From assembly GCF_002072955.1 (NCBI RefSeq), contig NZ_LPUF01000001.1, forward strand, positions 828,896 to 892,895: a DNA stretch of 64,000 nt. Reading direction: 5' to 3'. The notes under the pieces are model-generated. The model did no database searches and was not told the origin of the DNA. It saw only the letters and a list, made by a program, of their open reading frames with translations. A program made the position numbers and the translations under genes. Shown here piece after piece: positions 56,920 through 64,000 of this stretch. Within the stretch, counting starts at the first letter, position 1. Each line of letters opens with the position of its first letter. The DNA comes from Methyloprofundus sedimenti (lineage in GTDB: Bacteria; Pseudomonadota; Gammaproteobacteria; Methylococcales; Methylomonadaceae).

Positions 56920-58124
56920 TCGCTAATGAGTTTGGTGTTATTTCTTTGGCAGCTTTATTTTCAGTACCTTTAGTGGTGATTGGCTTTGAGCTTTTGCTTG
57001 CGTTGTTACATAAAGAATCAATAGATGAACTGGATGATAATATTGGTATAAATTCCGCCTATACGATATTGATGCCAGCACATAATGAAGCTAGTATTAT
57101 TGCTATAACCTTGGGTAAATTGCTTAAACAAAAAGCGTTAGCTAAATCTATTGTGGTTGTGGCTGATAATTGCACCGATAAGACGGCTGAGATAGCACAA
57201 AGATTAGGTGTTACGGTACTTGAACGTTTTAATAATAAGCAAAAGGGCAAAGGTTTCGCGCTGGATTATGGATTAAATTATTTAAAAACGACGCAACCAC
57301 CAGAGGTATTAATCATATTGGATGCTGATTGCGAAATAGATAGTCACAGTTTGAAGTATTTGTTTAAGAAATGTATTCAGCAATCTACTCCATTTCAATC
57401 TTTATATTTAATGCGTCAGGGTCGTAATGCTTCGCTTAAACAGCGTGTAGCTGGGTTTGCTTGGTTGGTAAAAAACAAATTACGACCCATTGCTGTTAAT
57501 AAATTAGGCTTAGCGGTGACTTTAACAGGAACGGGAATGGCGTTTCCTTGGTCTGTTATTGCAGATATTAATATCGCGCATGGGAATATTGTCGAAGATA
57601 TGCAATTAGGTATTGATTGTACTTTGAAAGGTTTCGCCCCTGTATTTTGTGAGCAGGCAATTGTTTATAGTGATTTTCCTGAGCAGAGTGAGGCAGAAAC
57701 TACGCAGAGAACTCGTTGGGAGCATGGGCATTTAATGACGATTACTCAGCAAGTGCCTAAATTAATGAAGCAAGCGCTTATTCGTAGGGATTGGCGTTTA
57801 TTAGGCCTGGCTTTGGATATTGGTGTACCACCATTGGCTTTATTGGTGATGTTATCTTTATTTGGTTTAGTATTTTTTGCTGGAATGGCCCATTTTATGG
57901 GGCATTATGCAGCGTTTTTCATGTTTTCAAGTAGTTTTATCTTTTTTTCTAGCATGATAATGCTAACCTGGTGGCGATATGGGCGTGATTATTTAACTCT
58001 ACAAGAATTGTGTAGTATTCCCGTGTATATCGTTTCGAAACTGTCTATTTATGTTAGTTTTATTTTTAAACGCCAAAAAACATGGGTTAGAACTTCACGA
58101 GGTGCAAATGATAAAAGGAAATAG
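56916..58124 (+). CDS. membrane glycosyltransferase family 2
   Basis: A 402-residue processive-type GT2. It has an N-terminal helix (about 11-30), the catalytic region YTILMPAHNEASII, VVADNCTDKTAEIA, ILDADCEIDSHS (DxD), and TQRTRWEHGHLM (QxxRW-like), plus three C-terminal helices (about 299-385). It resembles the cellulose-synthase-like transferases of exosortase loci. The gene overlaps both neighbours. Confidence 0.85.
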   Translation: MIANEFGVISLAALFSVPLVVIGFELLLALLHKESIDELDDNIGINSAYTILMPAHNEASIIAITLGKLLKQKALAKSIVVVADNCTDKTAEIAQRLGVTVLERFNNKQKGKGFALDYGLNYLKTTQPPEVLIILDADCEIDSHSLKYLFKKCIQQSTPFQSLYLMRQGRNASLKQRVAGFAWLVKNKLRPIAVNKLGLAVTLTGTGMAFPWSVIADINIAHGNIVEDMQLGIDCTLKGFAPVFCEQAIVYSDFPEQSEAETTQRTRWEHGHLMTITQQVPKLMKQALIRRDWRLLGLALDIGVPPLALLVMLSLFGLVFFAGMAHFMGHYAAFFMFSSSFIFFSSMIMLTWWRYGRDYLTLQELCSIPVYIVSKLSIYVSFIFKRQKTWVRTSRGANDKRK

Positions 58125-58286
58125 TGCGATTGATTATTATGACTGGGTTGATTATGCAAAAGGAATTGGCATTATTATTGTGGTTTATGGCCATGTTGCT
58201 CGGGGCGTATTTAATGCTAGGATGATAATTAATAAGGTCGATACGATTGTATCCCTATTTGATCTAGTCTTTGATTCAGCTCGTAG
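58108..58286 (+). pseudogene. truncated acyltransferase-3 gene
   Basis: A frame starting ATG 58108 (GAGGTG upstream, overlapping the GT2 stop) reads DYYDWVDYAKGIGIIIVVYGHVARG, the signature opening of an acyltransferase-3 membrane protein, with the catalytic His in the GHV motif. It stops after about 60 residues exactly where the left REP repeat begins; no remainder is found on the other side of the RAYT element. The protein is therefore not functional. Confidence 0.75.
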
Positions 58287-58312
58287 GTCCGATTAGCGCA
58301 GCATAATCGGAC
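58287..58312. repeat. left REP palindrome of the RAYT element
   Basis: A hairpin of GTCCGATTA and TAATCGGAC with an 8-nt GC-rich loop. It is the reverse complement, with one mismatch, of the copy at 58863-58888, flanking the RAYT gene in inverted orientation. Confidence 0.85.
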
Positions 58313-58359
58313 GCTTGTTACCCTGTCAGCAAGCCATATATTTTAAAAAGTGATAAGTC

Positions 58360-58857
58360 ATGCCCAATTATCGACGTGTATTTATAGCTGGAGGGGCGTA
58401 TTTTTTACGGTTAATCTTTTGCAGAGATATGATAATAACTTATTAATTCAAGAAATAAATCTCCTGCGTGATACGGTAAGGCAAGTACGTGCACGTTACC
58501 CTTTTCACATAGACGCCTGGGTTGTTTTGCCAGAGCATTTGCATTGTGTTTGGATATTTCCTCTGGAGACAGCAATTTCAGCATGCGTTGGCGATTAATA
58601 AACAGTGGATTCTCACGAGATTTACCTGTTCAAAGGTAAGGTGAGCGGCAGGAGAACGAGGGATATGGCAGCGACATTATTGGTGGCATGCCATTTGTGA
58701 TGATGTGGATTATGTTCATGTAAATCCTGTATAACATGGTCATGTAGAGCGTGTTGCGGATTGGCCTTATTCTACTTTTCATCATTATGTCGTTCAGGGT
58801 ATTTATTCATTGAGTCGGTGTGGAGGTGTTGATGTTTCGGTTAGTGGTGACGAATAG
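58360..58857 (+). pseudogene. REP-associated tyrosine transposase (RAYT), decayed
   Basis: The reading starts MPNYRRVFIAGGAYF and, after a 1-base frame change at about 58405, continues FTVNLLQRYDNNLLIQEI...FHIDAWVVLPEHLHCVW, with the HLHxxW metal-binding motif of Y1/HUH transposases. Further frames give RWRLI, RGIWQRHYW, then [26 protein letters not shown], where the usual Lys codon is a stop (TAA). Frame breaks and stops show it is dead. Together with the flanking inverted REPs it forms a REPtron. Confidence 0.85.
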
Positions 58858-58862
58858 TGGGT

Positions 58863-58888
58863 GTCCGATTACGCTGCGCTAATCGGAC
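58863..58888. repeat. right REP palindrome of the RAYT element
   Basis: GTCCGATTA / TAATCGGAC arms with a CGCTGCGC loop, inverted relative to the left copy at 58287-58312 and one base different. Confidence 0.85.
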
Positions 58889-58956
58889 CAACGAGTACGA
58901 GTTAATCTGACTTACGAATTGAGCGATGGAAACGAGGGTTTATCTTTGGAGATTTT

Positions 58957-60078
58957 ATGAGCAAGCGTAATGCATTATCACGTAATGTCTGGTCGATTTT
59001 AGGCTTGCCGTTTGATCTTGTTAATCTTGCAGAAGCAGTTGTTGTGACGCAGTCGGCTGTTGATAATGCGCAACGTTGCTTTCTGACTACGCCAAATCTT
59101 AATTTCCTTATTGCTGCGCAATCTGATCAGGCTTTCTTTCAGTCTGTTGTGGATAGTGATTTAAGTATTGCCGATGGTATGCCAATTGTTTGGGTGGCTA
59201 AGTTGTTGGGCATACCTATTGCAGAGCGGGTGGCTGGCTCGGATTTATTTGCTCATTTGTCTAAATTACAAGGCCGTGAAAAAAAAATATCGGTATTCTT
59301 TTTCGGCGGTCAAGCTGGGATTGCAGAGCGAGCCAGTCAGGCAATAAATGCGAATAGTGTGGCTATGTCGTGTTGTGGCTTTTATGATCCTGGCTTTGTT
59401 TCTGTGGATAAGATGAGTTCACCGGAGATTATTGAATTGATTAATCAGGCTAATCCTGATTTTTTGGTCGTAGCATTAGGGGCTGGAAAAGGGCAGTCTT
59501 GGATTCAAAAAAAACGATTAGCGTTAAATGCACCTGTCATTAGTCATTTAGGCGCGGTGATTAATTTTGTCGCAGGGCATGTTGAGCGTGCGCCCGTATT
59601 TTGGCAGCGGTTGGGTGTGGAATGGCTATGGCGAATTAAACAAGAACCTGATTTATGGCAGCGTTATTTTTTTGATGGTTTGGCTTTTTTGAAATTACTG
59701 TTATGTAAGGTCTTGCCTTTAGCTGTGTATGATGGGTATTTGAAACGAACATCAGATTTTAACGAGCCAGCTAGCATTGCTTATGATGCGGGGGCGCAAG
59801 TCATTCATCTGATGGGGAGTGTGAAGTTTGCTGAATTGCAGGCCATAAAAGCTTTTTTAAAAGCAGTTTTAGAGGGTGAAAACGGTGATGTGGTTTTGGC
59901 GTGTGGGCAGTTAACTTATATTGATGGGGCATTTATAGGTTCACTTTTGTTATTTCAACGTCACTTAAATGAGCAAGACCGGCAACTTTATTTGTTAGGG
60001 CTTACGAAACGAGTGAGTTATTTGATGAACCTTAATAATGTTTTGAATAGATTTCAGCTTAAGGCAGATTGCATTTAA
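58957..60078 (+). CDS. WecG/TagA glycosyltransferase fused to a STAS domain
   Basis: Residues about 15-245 are a WecG/TagA/CpsF (GT26) transferase: TTPNLNFLIAAQSD, SDLSIADGMPIVW, ERVAGSDLF, ALGAGKGQSWIQ, GAVINFVAGHVERAP and EWLWRIKQEPDLWQRY. Residues about 275-370 are a STAS-like anti-sigma-antagonist domain: VIHLMGSVKFAELQAIKAFLKAV, then VVLACGQLTYIDGAFIGSLLLFQRHL, with SLLLF in the usual Ser-region place. The STAS part may let a partner protein regulate the enzyme; that is speculation. Start ATG 58957 has GGAG 7 nt upstream. Confidence 0.88.
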   Translation: MSKRNALSRNVWSILGLPFDLVNLAEAVVVTQSAVDNAQRCFLTTPNLNFLIAAQSDQAFFQSVVDSDLSIADGMPIVWVAKLLGIPIAERVAGSDLFAHLSKLQGREKKISVFFFGGQAGIAERASQAINANSVAMSCCGFYDPGFVSVDKMSSPEIIELINQANPDFLVVALGAGKGQSWIQKKRLALNAPVISHLGAVINFVAGHVERAPVFWQRLGVEWLWRIKQEPDLWQRYFFDGLAFLKLLLCKVLPLAVYDGYLKRTSDFNEPASIAYDAGAQVIHLMGSVKFAELQAIKAFLKAVLEGENGDVVLACGQLTYIDGAFIGSLLLFQRHLNEQDRQLYLLGLTKRVSYLMNLNNVLNRFQLKADCI

Positions 60079-60145
60079 TATAGCTTGGATATTTATTGAG
60101 ACTTCATAAATATTGCGATGTATATTTCAATGTGGAATGAACTAA

Positions 60146-60177
60146 TTACATTCCCACATCATGGCATGGGAATGTAA
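60146..60177. repeat. 11-bp perfect palindrome downstream of the wecG-STAS gene
   Basis: TTACATTCCCA (60146-60156) and TGGGAATGTAA (60167-60177) with a 10-nt spacer. There is no T run after it, so it may be a protein-binding site or a small repeat rather than a terminator. The rest of 60079-60862 holds one doubtful 67-codon frame (60360-60563), with no ribosome-binding site, and the repeat at 60570. Confidence 0.5.
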
Positions 60178-60569
60178 CTGGCTTAAACTGCTATTATCTT
60201 TTTCCTTTAACTGTAGTCTACTTTCAGCTCTGTTACTACTTGTATTAGACGTAATAGCAGTGTTATTACTCTTAGGTGCATTATGACACCGTAGGAGGGA
60301 GAGGAGTCCATATCATTATTTGAGATAACTAAATAAAAACCTCTTTAGGTTGTTTATAAATGGACGCAGGGCGAATCAGGGCATCGCAGATTTTAATCAG
60401 TCCCGTTAGGCTTTTGTCGCGTTGTGTGCCTGGATACCCAGAATGCGCTTTCGTAAAAGTAGGGACTCCTCGCATCTATATGGAAGTATTGGATAAAATA
60501 TACAAGATCATAAATTTACCTGATTACCCACAAGTTTCAGCTATCTGTAAAAAATGCTTATAAATCTAA

Positions 60570-60652
60570 TGTAGCCCGTTATGAAGTTTACGGAATGCGG
60601 AGAATAGGTATCATGAATATCCCGTATTCCTCTAGCGCCATAACGGGCTACA
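60570..60652. repeat. 83-bp palindromic repeat element
   Basis: Perfect 14-bp arms TGTAGCCCGTTATG / CATAACGGGCTACA with further inner complementarity (GGAATGCGG / CCCGTATTCC). The form resembles the 'GTAGCCCG...' palindromic dispersed repeats known from many gammaproteobacteria. Only one copy is in this window. Confidence 0.7.
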
Positions 60653-60862
60653 AAGAATTTTAGTGATAGGCTGAAAGTTATACGTAATCAGGTCAATTTA
60701 TGGTGAAGCTGTACTCAAGTACAATATTGTTATTGTTATTGATATGCTAATATAGATTGATATTTTTATTCAGCTAATCCTGTTGTGAGATTAGTACTGA
60801 AAATTACAGATCTTTAATTTATGTTGAAGATGGCTGGGTTGCATTATTTGAGGTTATTGACA

Positions 60863-61483
60863 ATGAAAATTTATTTTAATGATGTTTTTTTGGGGCTGAT
60901 GAGTTTGTTTATGCTGATTAGTTCTTCAATAGTTACGGCTGCAACTGCAACAACCTGTGGTAGCGTTTCAATGACTCCAAGTGATTCCTCAACAGGATCG
61001 ATTGCTTGTCAAGCTTATGGACCTGGTAATATTGAGCATACTAATGGTTTAGTTGATATTAAATCGGGGGCGCTTTCCTTATTCAGCACTCTTCCGACTA
61101 GTTATGGCGCTCCTTTGGCTTATTTTCCTTTGGCTTATTTGGGGGGTGAGGGAACTAATAATGGGTTCACCTTGGACAACGGGAATTTTAGTATTGGCGC
61201 AAGTATATGGGATACTTGGGACTCTATTTACGTTACAATCAAGCAAGGGGACGGACATTCTGGCGGTGGGTGGGCTATGTTTCTAGTCAGCGCAGAGGTA
61301 AACACTGGGACATATGCAACAAAACTACAAGGGAAAAAAAGCGGCTATGGTATATCACACTTTTTTGTTGTAGGTGGTGAAGCAGTTGGCGAAGTGCCTA
61401 TCCCTGCAGCAGCATGGTTGTTTGGTTCTGCTTTAGTTGGGTTGTTTGTCGTAGGTAGAAAGCGTTCAAATAATATCGTTTAA
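60863..61483 (+). CDS. secreted VPLPA/VPIPA-CTERM sorting-signal protein
   Basis: About 206 residues with a signal peptide (about 1-27, before ATATTCGS) and a C-terminal sorting signal VPIPAAAWLFGSALVG followed by a basic RKRS tail. The central region is rich in Gly, Ser and Thr, with two Cys near the mature N-terminus; no domain is recognised. Start ATG 60863 is preferred because it is preceded by GAGG and gives a normal signal peptide; the ORF extends 14 codons upstream. It is encoded directly before the exosortase, its likely processing enzyme. Confidence 0.8.
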   Translation: MKIYFNDVFLGLMSLFMLISSSIVTAATATTCGSVSMTPSDSSTGSIACQAYGPGNIEHTNGLVDIKSGALSLFSTLPTSYGAPLAYFPLAYLGGEGTNNGFTLDNGNFSIGASIWDTWDSIYVTIKQGDGHSGGGWAMFLVSAEVNTGTYATKLQGKKSGYGISHFFVVGGEAVGEVPIPAAAWLFGSALVGLFVVGRKRSNNIV

Positions 61484-61507
61484 AATTAAAGTGTTATTTA
61501 GATAAAA

Positions 61508-61534
61508 AAGGGGGAGCTTGGAGCTCCCTTTTTA
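61508..61534 (+). terminator. rho-independent terminator before the exosortase gene
   Basis: AAGGGGGAGCT pairs with AGCTCCCTT (one bulge) across a 3-nt loop, then TTTTT. It separates the sorting-signal protein gene from xrt. Confidence 0.88.
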
Positions 61535-61662
61535 TTGTGTGTTCCAGAAAATATTAGATTCAATAAAATAAGCATTCTTACAGTTGCTGGTTTTTTTATA
61601 GAGTGGGTTATGAATTTATTGTGTCTTTGTATCGAAGTTATCAATAAGAGCGCATATAAAAT

Positions 61663-63210
61663 ATGAGCAATATAAAAATATGGCAAATGGGTCTGAAAAA
61701 CTGGGCATGGATGCTAGTGGCTTTGTCATTATTAACCATTGTATATTGGGGAGGTATCGAGCAACTCATAGTGCGTTGGGATAAGCAGGAAGAATATAGT
61801 CATGGCTATATGTTGCCATTTCTCAGTTTGTATTTTATTTGGTTAAAGAAATATGAATTGCAGCAAAGTGAGTTTTCTCCTTCTTGGTTGTCGCTGTTTA
61901 TAGTAATACCTGCGCTAGCTATTTTTTTAGTTGGCGAGATAAGCGCTCTTTTTATTCTGATTCATTATTCGTTAATCGCTGTTTTAATCGGTATGGCTTT
62001 TTCAATTATGGGCTGGCCAGCAGTTAAGCCGGTTTTACTGCCGTTGCTGTTATTGATTTTTGCTATTCCTATCCCTTACTTTTTAGAAGCCAGTTTATCC
62101 GCTAATTTACAGTTGTTATCTTCTCAATTGGGCGTCGCTTTTATTCGCTGGTGCCAAATTCCGGTTTTTTTAGAAGGTAATGTTATAGATTTAGGGGTTT
62201 ATAAGTTGCAAGTGGTCGAGGCTTGTAGCGGTTTGCGTTACTTATTTCCTTTAATGAGTTTAGGCTTTATTTGCGCTTATTTATTCGACACTGCGGTATG
62301 GAAAAGAGTGGTGGTTTTTTTATCAACTATTCCTATTACTTTGATGATGAATAGTTTTCGTATTGGGATGATTGGTGTCCTTGTCGATAACTGGGGTATT
62401 TCTATGGCTGAAGGCTTTCTGCATGATTTTGAAGGCTGGATAATTTTTATGGCCTGCATGGTGATCTTGTTTATAGAAATGTTCATCTTAAATAAAATGA
62501 CGCGTGGCGTTTCCGTCTCATTTTTTGAGGTGTTTGGTTTAATGCCCGTTGGTGTTTTTCCTGAAGGTGAGGTGGTGACAAGAAAATCATCGCGACCTTT
62601 GTACGCTATTATTGTTTTGTTGGCTGTTTGTGTCGTGGTGGTTAATTCGCTTGATACTCGAGAAGAAATTACTCCAGAGCGAAAGTCATTTCCTGAATTC
62701 CCCGACCATATAGCTGATTGGACGGGGGGGCAAAATTCTCTAGAAACAAATGTAATTAATGCATTGCAGTTGTCGGACTATATTATGTCTGATTATTCAA
62801 AGCCAGACTCTTTGCCGATAAATTTTTATGTGGCTTACTATCAATCACAACGTAAAGGTGTTTCACCGCATTCGCCGAGAGTTTGTATTCCGGGGGGCGG
62901 ATGGCAAATTTCAGGTATTAGTCGTACCGTAGTTAATAGCGTTCCTGTCAATAGAATTGTGATCAAAAAAGGACCAAATAAGGAATTAGTTTATTATTGG
63001 TTTCAGCAGCGAGGGCGGTTGATTGCAAATGAGTATGTTATGAAATGGTATTTATTTGAAGATGCGCTCTTATTAAATCGAACCGATGGCGCTTTAGTGC
63101 GAATTACTACGCCGGTGGGTAAAATGGAAAATATTGCAGATGCAGATAAGCGTTTGACTGGTTTTTTACAAGAATTGATGCCTGTTTTGCCGGAATACCT
63201 GCCGGAATAA
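61663..63210 (+). CDS. xrtD: exosortase with fused EpsI domain (XrtD type)
   Basis: Exosortases are membrane transpeptidase-like enzymes that cut PEP-CTERM-type signals. The 515-residue protein has about eight N-terminal helices, the catalytic Cys188 in VVEACSGLRY, Arg233 in MNSFRIG, and His254 in FLHDFEGW. Residues about 330-510 form an EpsI-like periplasmic domain with FYVAYYQSQRKGVSPHSPRVCIPGGGW. The fusion and the VPLPA-type cargo encoded nearby fit the XrtD subgroup; the subgroup assignment is inferred. TPR lipoprotein gene follows 24 nt downstream. Confidence 0.9.
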   Translation: MSNIKIWQMGLKNWAWMLVALSLLTIVYWGGIEQLIVRWDKQEEYSHGYMLPFLSLYFIWLKKYELQQSEFSPSWLSLFIVIPALAIFLVGEISALFILIHYSLIAVLIGMAFSIMGWPAVKPVLLPLLLLIFAIPIPYFLEASLSANLQLLSSQLGVAFIRWCQIPVFLEGNVIDLGVYKLQVVEACSGLRYLFPLMSLGFICAYLFDTAVWKRVVVFLSTIPITLMMNSFRIGMIGVLVDNWGISMAEGFLHDFEGWIIFMACMVILFIEMFILNKMTRGVSVSFFEVFGLMPVGVFPEGEVVTRKSSRPLYAIIVLLAVCVVVVNSLDTREEITPERKSFPEFPDHIADWTGGQNSLETNVINALQLSDYIMSDYSKPDSLPINFYVAYYQSQRKGVSPHSPRVCIPGGGWQISGISRTVVNSVPVNRIVIKKGPNKELVYYWFQQRGRLIANEYVMKWYLFEDALLLNRTDGALVRITTPVGKMENIADADKRLTGFLQELMPVLPEYLPE

Positions 63211-63234
63211 GTGTTTTATTTAATGGATTCATAT

Positions 63235-64000
63235 ATGAAAAAGATAGTTTTGTGTGTTTTTGTATTTTCTATGCTCTTGCAGGGGTGTGGTGATTCTGCG
63301 AAAAAAGGTGAAGAGTATTTGCAGAGTGGTAAGTCATATTATGACCAAGGCAACCTCATTAAAGCTCGAGTAGAATTAAAGAATGCATTGCAGATTGATG
63401 GTAAGCTTGCAGATGCGTATTATTATTTGGCATTAATTAATGAAAAAAATCAAGAGTGGAAACAAATGTTTGCTAACCTGGTAAAGGTTATTGAGCTTTC
63501 TCCATCTAATTATGATGCCCGATTGAAACTTGCTCGATTGTATTTGTTATCTGGTGAGTTACAAAAAGCTAATAATGAAGTCGCTTATGTCCTTATGCGG
63601 GTTCCTGACAGTCTAGATGCGATGGCACTAAAGGGTGCTATTCTTCTTAAGCAAGGTGATCATACCGCTGCTTTAGCAGAGGCTAATAGGGCTTTGGTAA
63701 TTAATCCTGCGCATATTGATTCGGTGAGCTTGAAGGCTGTAATTTATATGAATCAACAAGATTATACGATTGCTGAAGCTGTGCTAGATAAGGCTTTAGG
63801 TGAAGTGCCTAATGAATTGTCGCTACATTTGCTTAAATTACAGGTGCATTCGTTAAGTAAAAATGATGTGGCGATCGAACAGGATTATAAGACATTAATT
63901 AAAAATTTTCCTGCCGAGAATGAGTTTACATATCACTTGGCTGCTTTTTATAAAGAGCATGGACGTGAAGCACATGCTTTATCTGTGTTGAACGCTTTGA
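63235..64000 (+). CDS. exosortase-system TPR-repeat lipoprotein (PrsT-like), 5' part
   Basis: The frame is open to the window end; 255 codons are visible. A lipobox LLQGC places the lipidated Cys at 18. From about residue 25 onward, TPR repeats appear about every 34 residues, e.g. GKSYYDQGNLIKARVELKNALQID, YYLALINEKNQEWKQMFANLVKVIELSP and ARLYLLSGELQKANNEV. Such long TPR lipoproteins (PrsT) accompany exosortases. Probably in an operon with xrtD. Confidence 0.85.
   Translation, partial: MKKIVLCVFVFSMLLQGCGDSAKKGEEYLQSGKSYYDQGNLIKARVELKNALQIDGKLADAYYYLALINEKNQEWKQMFANLVKVIELSPSNYDARLKLARLYLLSGELQKANNEVAYVLMRVPDSLDAMALKGAILLKQGDHTAALAEANRALVINPAHIDSVSLKAVIYMNQQDYTIAEAVLDKALGEVPNELSLHLLKLQVHSLSKNDVAIEQDYKTLIKNFPAENEFTYHLAAFYKEHGREAHALSVLNAL

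Noticed and set aside
60360-60563. 67-codon frame downstream of the wecG-STAS gene.
   Set aside because: No ribosome-binding site, no homology recognised, and it ends just before a palindromic repeat.

Overview
The window is a contiguous, AT-rich stretch of a gammaproteobacterial chromosome. The conserved run hfq-hflX-hflK-hflC-hisZ-purA, the gatCAB and mreBCD-mrdA-rodA blocks and a cox-type respiratory cluster all point that way. The exopolysaccharide locus carries a fused exosortase/EpsI protein and cargo ending in VPLPA-type sorting signals, a combination common in type I methanotrophs (Methylococcales). No methane-oxidation gene lies in the window, so that assignment is an inference.

Region 1 (1-12.4 kb) is housekeeping. 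It holds the end of a cytochrome c oxidase operon (coxC, a DUF2909 gene, SURF1, a small assembly-type protein), then ftsE-ftsX, hfq, hflX, hflK-hflC, hisZ and purA. Its surprise is a single 645-codon frame at 2353-4290 that joins a complete eight-helix heme A synthase (CtaA/COX15) to the SRP receptor GTPase FtsY. The cox and ftsYEX operons appear to have been spliced together here.

Region 2 (12.4-31.1 kb) starts with a decayed IS30 copy and two small genes behind a Fur-like palindrome. Next come a spermidine-synthase-like gene, a YgiQ-type radical SAM gene, two identical tRNA-Thr(TGT) genes, two esterases, marC, a DUF3124 lipoprotein, a glutathione S-transferase, gatCAB (reverse strand) and the cell-shape genes mreB, mreC, mreD, mrdA and rodA. 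MreC seems to begin at a non-canonical AUA codon.

Region 3 (31.1-64 kb) is one large exopolysaccharide/exosortase locus. In order it encodes an initiating sugar-phosphate transferase, a VPLPA-CTERM protein behind a c-di-GMP-I (GEMM) riboswitch candidate, export and chain-length proteins (Wza-like, outer-membrane barrel, Wzz-like, tyrosine kinase, ExeA-like ATPase), a large glycoside-hydrolase-like lipoprotein, a polymerase and flippase, glycosyltransferases, three sulfotransferases, left-handed beta-helix acyltransferases, a WecG-type transferase fused to a STAS domain, a second VPLPA-type cargo protein, the exosortase (XrtD type) and the start of a TPR lipoprotein. Together these would initiate, build, probably sulfate, polymerise and export a polysaccharide, and anchor or process C-terminally tagged proteins, with c-di-GMP as a likely input.

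Region 3 is also scarred. It contains a broken Wzy-like gene, an acyltransferase gene split by an IS110 element that carries a bridge-RNA-type leader, a membrane-protein gene with two in-frame stops, a truncated acyltransferase-3 gene ending in a REPtron (decayed RAYT between inverted REPs), an orphan MntA antitoxin with a hepT scar, a 168-bp MITE with a 9-bp target duplication, and several palindromic repeats.
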